Shown here piece after piece: positions 56,500 through 64,000 of a stretch of 64,000 nt of DNA. Within the stretch, counting starts at the first letter, position 1. Every line of letters begins with the position of its first letter. The DNA is from Polytrichum commune. Taxonomy: Eukaryota > Streptophyta > Polytrichopsida > Polytrichales > Polytrichaceae. A program made the translations under genes and the position numbers. The notes beneath the pieces are model-generated. The model had not been told where the DNA came from, ran no database searches, and worked only from the letters and a program-made list of their open reading frames with translations. The stretch spans positions 49,216,796 to 49,280,795 of the forward strand of contig OX485807.1 in NCBI GenBank assembly GCA_950295325.1, in the 5' to 3' direction.

Positions 56500-58105
56500 T
56501 AAATCAATTCCATTTCATTTCAATGCATATGGGGTATGCAAAGTCAAGATGAAGCCCTATTAGTGTTCTTCCATATATTTGTTCATGCCTTAATTCCTTC
56601 AAACCTCAAAATTATTTTTGGAGATGGAAGTTTGCTTAATCTTCTACCTTTTCTTAGTTGACCACAACTCTACAAGAATTGATCTGCTTTGGATAGTCAA
56701 GCTCCCAATTATGTTGATAATGTATAGATATAAACGTCTCCCCTACGTGGAGCAAGCATGAGCAACGATCCTCTTTGCCCACATGCTACTTCCCCCATAT
56801 TGGGGCTGGTCTCTATCATAGGTCGTTAAAGATTCCACCGATATACTAGTTACAGGAAGCTTCAAATGTATTGGTTTGGTTTGGATAAGGTATAGGGTAC
56901 TAAAACCCAACACCCCACCCAAAAGCAACATCTATAAACGCCTCTTATTTGCCCACATCACACTAGAGTAGAGACACTCATATTTGATAGTTTTAAGAGA
57001 TTCTATGTCAGATATGGATAAGCATAAGGTGGTGCAATACCATTCCATGTAGGAAGATAGAAATCAAAGGATTGCAATTTTTCTTAGTAATTTTATTCCT
57101 TGAATTGAAATTACTGGGAATTTCTTAAGTCAAAAGTTGGTCCGAATATATTATTAAAGTCTAGAGTCTATCATAATCGCTCATTCCTCTTTATTTAAGC
57201 ACTCAAAACCAAAGCATGTGTCATGGCATTATTGGTTCTAGCTTGGTGCCATATGTATGTGCAATAGCTTAAAGTGTTGGTTTAAACACCTTCTGTTAAG
57301 GTAGAATTTAGCACTGTGTTTTAAGTCGTCAATAACTGACTAGTTGGTTACAATTTGTCAAAGGGGCAAAAAATGCTAGTTTACTAGTTGACGTCAAATC
57401 TACCCCTAATGCAATAAATTGTTAGAACGTCCACTAGTTGGTTTTTATTGTTTTATTATTGAACTGTCTATTCAGTAGTAGTAAGTATCTGGTTTTAATA
57501 ACTTAGGTGATCAGAAAATGACTTGTAGGTCCAAAGTTATTAAAATGGCATTGGGGTTCTTTTACTGATTGACCATTTTTTATGACCTCAGTGTGCGAGC
57601 TGGTCATGAACTGGACAAAGGGAGGATCGCGTCAGGACAACTAGTTGTAGTGTTTTGACAGGGTGGCAACCTACCAAGTTGACCCAGTAGGAGTAGTGTT
57701 TTGAAGTATATAAGGACTGTCCTATAGCCTTTTGGCTCTCTTAGTACACGTGCACGAAGATAGCTTAGACTCTTAGAGAAGATATGTATGCTTGTGAGTT
57801 TTAAATCTGCATGGGTTGCATTCTGGAAGTGTATTGCAGTCCAAAAAAAACCACAATCCTAGAAAAACAAGTAATTTAGTGTTGAAAGAAGGATTTGAAA
57901 AGTAGATTCATTATTGGTGTTCTCCTATCACTGATCTTCTTGGAAGCTAACATAGTCCTAGTGTTGACCAGATGAAGGAGTTGAATGTGTCATTGAAAAT
58001 GTGCATCGGACAACTTGTGATGTAGTACCAAGGAGTGCATTAGAGAGTAGAAAAGGTGGGTATGTGCGGACGTGATGCTCATGGGAGGACGTCCACAGCA
58101 AGTAG
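56500..58105. other. intergenic DNA, possible LTR-type sequence, no gene seen
   Basis: A TATA-like GAAGTATATAAGGAC followed by a CTCTTAGTACACGTG segment (57704-57760) looks like a promoter of LTR type, but I find no second LTR or primer-binding site nearby. Confidence 0.35.
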
Positions 58106-58109
58106 TTAG

Positions 58110-58370
58110 AATGACTTGAAAAATGTACCATAGGTTGGTAGAAGGTTAGAGAGGTCAGATCTGGACTCGGTTTGTGAAAACCACCTCCAGAAGTTGGCGG
58201 AGCTGACCAAAAACGTAAGCTGGTCAGAAGTATGAAAGTGGTCAGAATGGCCCAAAAACTCTACCGTAGGTTGGTAGGAGGTTAGAGATGGCAGATCCAA
58301 GCTTATATTGTGGAAACGACCTCCGGAAGTTGGCATATCGGGCAAAAAACGTGAGCTCATAGATAGTGTC
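58110..58370. repeat. about 128-bp imperfect tandem duplication
   Basis: TAGGTTGGTAGAAGGTTAGA ... ACCTCCAGAAGTTGGC ... AAAAACGTAAGCT recurs as TAGGTTGGTAGGAGGTTAGA ... ACCTCCGGAAGTTGGC ... AAAAACGTGAGCT about 128 bp later. No coding function seen. Confidence 0.6.
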
Positions 58371-58555
58371 CAGGGCATGTTTTCAAGCATAAAACGGAAG
58401 TTTTAGGGGATTAAACGTCAAAGGAGATGTCTAAGGATGAGGAACTAGCTTGGGAGGTGTTTATGCAAGGCTTGGATGTGACTAGCGGCGAATTAGTTAA
58501 TGGAGCAAGGAAGGAGTGCAAAAATCCATTAACACCCTTTACCTTAGTTGCCTTT

Positions 58556-58558
<3 letters not shown>

Positions 58559-58614
<56 letters not shown>
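58559..58614 (+). repeat. (GA)28 microsatellite
   Basis: 28 uninterrupted GA units. Confidence 0.95.
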
Positions 58615-58616
<2 letters not shown>

Positions 58617-59859
58617 CATGTGGAGTTGGTTATGTATGGTTTGCAGTTTAAGAGGGAGCATTTGAGTAAATCATTTAGCGGGGGTGGTGTTAGGAGACCA
58701 CCTTGTTGAATTGTGAAAGGTCAAACATTTGAGCCATTGGCCTTGTAAGGGGCCATGAGGGGTGTGTATTTATCCACTTTTCTATAGATCATGGAATCCA
58801 TCATGGAAAGATGTGAATTTTGATATGGTGAACCTTTAGTCCATCCGTAGGATGAGAAGGAATTTGCACTTAAGTGGGTAGGCCCCCAATGAGAAGAATG
58901 TCAAGATAGAGCCTCTTTTTATTGGGGGAGGAAAGGGGCATCAACATGTGAGGGTCGAACACATGCATGCATGTTGTAGGCTATATATATAGCATGACCT
59001 ATTCATGTGTGGTGTGATCCAATGGGAAGAGGGGGCCTAGAGGGGTTGGAGTTGTCGTTTGTAGGCATTTCCATCAACTGAGGTGGTGTGTGAGGATCAT
59101 TTTGTTGATGCACTAGAGAGTCTTGTCGTGTTTGAACATTGTCTAGTGTAGGCCTTTTTCCTCTATCAATAACACATTTTCTACTATGAATTTCCTACAT
59201 ATTTTGGAAATACTTGCTTTAGAATTAGAAAATTTGTTCATATTTATACAAAAAGACTTATAGATAAGAGAGAACAAATCAAAGATGATATATTTTTTTG
59301 ATTTCCCAACGCACATTAGAAGTTAATCCTCAATGTGCAATTGGGGATGGATAATATGTTGAGGACATAAACCAAGTTCTACATATACTTGTAGTGTTAA
59401 CCCAAATTCTTTGGGGATGAGATCAAATACACTTGATCACAAGTTGAGCTCATTCTCATTTACCTAGAAATATCCACATAGTCTTGTGGAAAGTGACAAA
59501 TTTTCCATATTATGACAATTTTAAAATAGTCATAAAATATAACTAAAGAAATGACTTTGACAAAACAAGGCTAGATTCCCCATAATAATTTTTTATTTAT
59601 TAAAATTTTTTGGGGTGCCAAACCAACTATTTATCTACTGGACTTATGGGCAATCAAGTTTGGGGAACCAAAAAATTGGGGTCTTTTATCTATTTAATTT
59701 AATACTAAGAGCTTCCCAAATTAGACCTTCAAAATAATTTGTGCCCTTTTCATTTGGTATAAGTCCGCTTTACATAGTATGCCGTGACCAAGGTTTTCAA
59801 AAGTAATGTGGATTTCTCTTGGTCATGGCCCTTGGTCACATATGCAAGGCAACTCTAAT

Positions 59860-60840
59860 CCAAGGTCAATGCGCCTAATTTAGTTGCTTATCTTGATCAA
59901 ACACTTATATGTAAGTGATGTATGATTATTTGTGAATCTAAGAATGAACACCAGAAGAAAATGTGTTTGAAAGAGATTAGAGAATGTGCTCAAAATTTTC
60001 CATAACCACTCTCCGCTCACTAGTCAACTAAGTGGTGGGTGGGTGGGCACATGAGAGGGGGGGGGGGGGGAGGAGGGGGGGGAGAGGGTTTTTATCTCCA
60101 CACATGATAAGCAAATATGGCATCCAATTGTATAAATGTTTAAGCCCTACAAGTAACTTTAACCTCAAAAAATTTGACCATCTGAGGGAATGTGAGAAAG
60201 TTGAACCCTTATTTTTATTGACATGCAACTTCAAAATCGTAATATGGCCCTATTTTTCATATTTCTTAGCCTTGGTGTGCAAAGTGGACATTGTTGAAGA
60301 GAATTCTCTTGTTTTGGGGCAAGTACTTCAATTTCACATATTGCAGATCCACACAGTAGTTGTCCCCCACATGATACCCAACAAGAAATAAGAAGTGAAA
60401 TGGTGAAGAAATTTGCTATATTGCGGAAGATATACCCTTGCCCCCTTGGACTAGAACGTGAAAAATGGGACATGTGGCTACAACCCATTCGACACCCAAC
60501 TTGTGTGCATTTAAGAAAATCTAAAAACTTAAAAGATTGTCCGAATCATAATTTTTTGGTTACGACACTTCCCAAATGTTACTAGCACTTGACACACTAG
60601 AAGGCCAACATGTTTGAATGAAATTTACTTACCTAAACCATTGAAAACATTCACAATTGGGTTCATTAAGATCTCTCATATATATATATATATATACATA
60701 TACACACACTTTGATAATGAATAAGATATCCATACGAGTTCCAAAAAAATGAGGAAAATGACTCTAATATTGATTTGGATTTGCTAACCATCTTGCACTC
60801 ATCATATGTTTCCTATCCTAGGAGAAGTGGGTGCAGAGCT
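59860..60840 (+). repeat. dispersed repeat family S, copy 3 (expanded)
   Basis: The left blocks (CTAATTTAGTTGCTTATCTTGAT, AACACTTATATGTAAGTGAT) at 59870-60000, the G tract at 60057-60081 and the right blocks (CTTTGATAATGAATAAGATA, TTTGGATTTGCTAACCATCT, AGGAGAAGTGGGTG) at 60710-60835 match copies 1 and 2. About 600 bp of extra DNA lie between the G tract and the right blocks, presumably an insertion. Confidence 0.5.
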
Positions 60841-61151
60841 AAAGATGTCTGTTTAGGGTCACTTTCCCTTATATTTCTTCAATAAGAAGTGCAAATACTT
60901 GAAAATATTAGGTGTACTTTACATCCGGTACTCACAACATAGATTAGGTGTTTAAGTATGTTTTGAGTTATAATCAAACCTTCTACTACAAAACAAGAAC
61001 GCACATGTTGCTATATGAAAGTTGGAACCCTAAATCCCCCCTTAACTGTGAGTTTTTGTGTTAATCAAGTTCCAACATCATTATCATGCTCTAGTTTGAC
61101 ACTTTGAACGTTGTCATTGTGAACCTCTAACATATATAGGTCTCATGTAAT

Positions 61152-61254
61152 GTTATATGTAAGAATTTCTTAGGAGTAAGCAACCAATGCATGTGGGGGC
61201 CCATAAGGAATGGGAGTTTGGAGCATCATGGGGGAGGAATCATGTAATGTATGT
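61152..61254 (+). repeat. direct repeat D, left copy
   Basis: About 103 bp nearly identical to 63002-63104 at an exact offset of 1850 bp (GTTATATGTAAGAATTTCTT, CATGTGGGGGCCCATAAGGA, GGAATCATGTAATGTA). A preceding ATATAGGTCTCATGTA is also shared. Confidence 0.8.
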
Positions 61255-63001
61255 TAAGTTCATGGGAGGGAACTTAACGTCCTCCAAGTGACAATGTGCA
61301 TGATTCGCAATTGCATTTTTTGTCTGAAACAATTCTTGAATCATTCTAACTGTCAAAATTGTCCATGGAGTTGAAATCGCCCACAACAAGGCCACCTTTT
61401 TCTTATTATATCACACCAACACTATCCACTATCCACCATTTTTTAATATCCCCAAGTAGCAGGTGCAGTACAAATTGTTGCTCTAATTCCTTGCCTTGTT
61501 TAAGATGGGACCAAACTTGCAATACATTCAAGTGTCATGAGCATAAATTCCTCTGGTGAGAGAACATTGTCATAAATGCTGAATAATGTTAATGCCGCTA
61601 TACACAATACACAAGTATTGCAAATTTATTATGCGGTTGATTACACACAACATTGCTCCGCAACCTACGGTTTTTTTGGTTTTGTGAGGTCCTCATATTT
61701 GCAACCTTGATGTTCGAATAAAATGCCCATATTCGTTGATGAATGGTCTAATCTAAGCCGCCTTGGAGTGTGGCAATAAACTCGACCAAAATAGGTAGTA
61801 TCATAATACCATCCATCCGTGTGACATTATACACTAATCTTAATAATTGTGTTATAATGATCTATCTACTAAAGTCTTTCACATGTGAGAGCATGTTCAG
61901 ACACTCTACACCAAACTGAAATGTTCGTGCAACCATAACATTATTCATCCGAGTGTGTACGTTGGGTGGGGTTGGGAATGAGCAAGATTCTATTTGGAAT
62001 TATCTTATGTTTATTCTAACAGTAGAGCATTGCATTGGCAGATTCGAGCTAAAAACATTAGATGAAAGCAATGTACATATATTATTGAAATGGAACAATT
62101 GATAGAATTTGAATAATGTTATGACAATTGGGCTCAAAGGGCAAGCCTACCATGTTGCAATAAACTTGATTGAAATAGTATCAGGACATGACCATCCATT
62201 TGTGCAATGCTATAGTATGCACTAATTTTTATATCTATCTGAGACCGAGGCACTTATAATCAATAAAATACAAGAGTTTGCATCTGTTTAAGAGGAGTAA
62301 TCCCATGGAATTATTTTTCTTGCGAAGAAACACACATTCTAAGGAGAATGCAATTTTTTAATATCATGAATATCAAAATTGGTTTAAATTTTGAAGCATA
62401 AATTTTAGGGTTGCACATAGTTGATTTATAGGCTAACCCATAAATGCTCATCTCAATGCTACTCCTTGGCTACAACAATTATCAAAACTCTTATGAGGGT
62501 AATCAATTACAAGCCGCCACCATATATAATAGGAGGCGCTTATTCCCAATCAGGACCCCATCGGCAATCTATAGGGTACCGGAATTTTGATAAGGTTGGG
62601 CATGAATTTCAAATAGGCTAGGATCTATAGTGCCATGACACATGTCCTAGTTTTGTCTGCTAAAAGTGGGGAGGATTTAGTGGTTATGGCAGTCTCTAGA
62701 CATCGGTAATACGACCAAGCCAACTCTTAGCTTCAAAAGCTCACAACAATTTCCATTTAGAGAGTAAAATTACCAAAAACATTACATCCCTCCTGATTTC
62801 CACCTTCCTACATGGGAAAAACTTGAACGACCTTATACTTCTCCAAATTTGATGTAAGATCTCTTAAATTATCGATTACATGCGCCTCTACTCTAAACTT
62901 TAACTTCGTTCGCCAAACAAAATATAGGTCTCATGTATGTCGACATTCCATGAGCCTAGTGAGTGGTCTAAATGGACCTCGTCAACTATGGATGCCTCAA
63001 C
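61255..63001. other. DNA between the D repeats, no gene seen
   Basis: AATAAACTCGACCAAAATAG at about 61773 and AATAAACTTGATTGAAATAG at about 62159, each followed by ACCATCCAT-type words, form a second diverged pair inside. No open frame resembles a protein family. Confidence 0.45.
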
Positions 63002-63104
63002 GTTATATGTAAGAATTTCTTAGGGGTAAGCAACCAATGCATGTGGGGGCCCATAAGGAATGGGAGTTTGGAGCATCATGGGGGAGGAATCATGTAATGT
63101 ACGT
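63002..63104 (+). repeat. direct repeat D, right copy
   Basis: Differs from the left copy at only a few bases (for example GGGGTAAG against GGAGTAAG). The high identity points to a recent duplication or to the two ends of a short element. Confidence 0.8.
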
Positions 63105-64000
63105 TATGGGACTTTTTGCTTAACTACATATTGCCAACTCTCTTTTCTTTGGGCTTAGGAGGCATGCAGCGATTGGGCCCTAAGGGCCGCCTAGGCGGCT
63201 CCCGTTGAACTTTTCACATTGAAGTGTTCTCCAAGCCTCGGAGGAGGTGTCACCCACAAACTCCAAGCCCCCTCCCCTTTCCTACCCAACCTCAAACGGG
63301 CTCCCGGACCCATTCCTAATCGTCGAGTGGTTTGAGGGGAGTTTCCATGTGGGCGGCTTGCCCGCTAGATTCTAGAGAATAGTGGGGGGTTGGAGGTGTA
63401 AGCATGAGTCGTTGACCGACCACATTATGATGGCCTACTAGAATGTGGAGGGTCACTGGACTTTCAGGCGTCCACTAAAGCATTTTCATTTAACCGACAA
63501 GTGTTGGTCATTGAAGGATTGAAGACCGGTGTTAGGAGGAGGAGGAGGACGTGAGTAGGTGGACCCGGATTTGAGAAGAGTGAGAGTAGCTAGTTGGCGC
63601 ATACAAACCTTACCCCACTAGATTCTACCATTTGAACGAGTTTATCCTTATTCCCACTAGAATCTGGTGGGCAAGAGGCCTACATGGAAACTCACCCTTA
63701 CACTACTATCTTACATGTCATGGGCCGGCCCCACATCCACACCGCCCGAACACATGGCCCCAACCAATGGGGAAGCGCCACTTGTGCCCTAAGCTACAGA
63801 TATCCCATTACATTGTTGTTTGTGGTGCAAAGCCGGGTCTTGGAGTGGCATCCACACAATCAATTGCATGGCTCTCGCTTATAAATGGACCCACTTGCTT
63901 ATTACTTCTTTGTAGCCCCGGCCTCAAAACCTCCCTCCCCTCTATTATTTATTGGAACATGCATGACATGCTTGGGCTTTATACTTAGCATGTGATTCAT
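63105..64000. other. GC-richer intergenic DNA at the right edge, no gene seen
   Basis: Composition is higher in GC than the preceding 10 kb, with G-rich phrases around 63200-63400. The frames at 63632-63988 show no recognisable domain. Confidence 0.4.

Noticed and set aside
57300..57900. LTR retrotransposon promoter-like stretch
   Set aside because: Only a TATA-like box and a plausible leader. No partner LTR, primer-binding site or coding region was found.

Overview
This window is nuclear DNA of a land plant. Its real genes are intron-rich with GT-AG borders, the intergenic DNA is AT-rich, and DNA-transposon debris is dense. The gene families are plant families: a PP2A catalytic subunit, an SPL2-type plastid-envelope RING ligase, an At4g15545-type coiled-coil protein and DUF1221/MLKL-type kinases. 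Divergence from my memory of flowering-plant relatives, plus the intronless kinase tandem, suggests a non-seed plant such as a bryophyte. That placement is inference.

Layout. 1-683 holds a dying Tc1-type transposase (minus) running off the left edge. 2113-2430 is a GC-rich repeated block in front of the PP2A catalytic subunit gene (2751-7480, plus, 12 coding exons, 313 aa). Tail to tail with it lies an SPL2-like E3 ligase gene (19641-8418, minus, 8 coding exons, 430 aa). Its large introns carry a long foldback, a Harbinger-type MITE and other repeats. 20-28 kb is gene-free and repeat-rich, with a 1.87-kb parent-like Harbinger element. 28.6-29.95 kb is a striking tandem array of about ten units resembling small exons (pyrimidine tract plus AG, purine-rich body, CACG then GTAA). 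It lies directly upstream of the At4g15545/NAIP-like gene (30079-34247, plus, 9 coding exons, 356 aa). Next come two intronless MLKL-like kinases in tandem on the minus strand (39840-38209 and 37994-36504).

41-64 kb has no intact gene that I can support. It contains Harbinger-like and hAT-like MITEs, a decayed DUF7869-like gene (about 48590-45228, minus) split by an inverted-repeat insertion with poly-G/poly-C ends, a palindrome-rich tandem region (49.1-49.8 kb), a foldback MITE (52921-53315), a LINE-like zinc-knuckle remnant (56.1-56.5 kb) and several dispersed repeat families.

The intact genes are not an operon or an obvious pathway. They cover protein dephosphorylation, organelle-envelope ubiquitination, an ER-associated coiled-coil family and a pair of possible immunity or cell-death (pseudo)kinases. 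Exon borders were read by eye from splice signals and reading-frame continuity; no alignment or transcript evidence was available. Family assignments rest on memory of conserved motifs.
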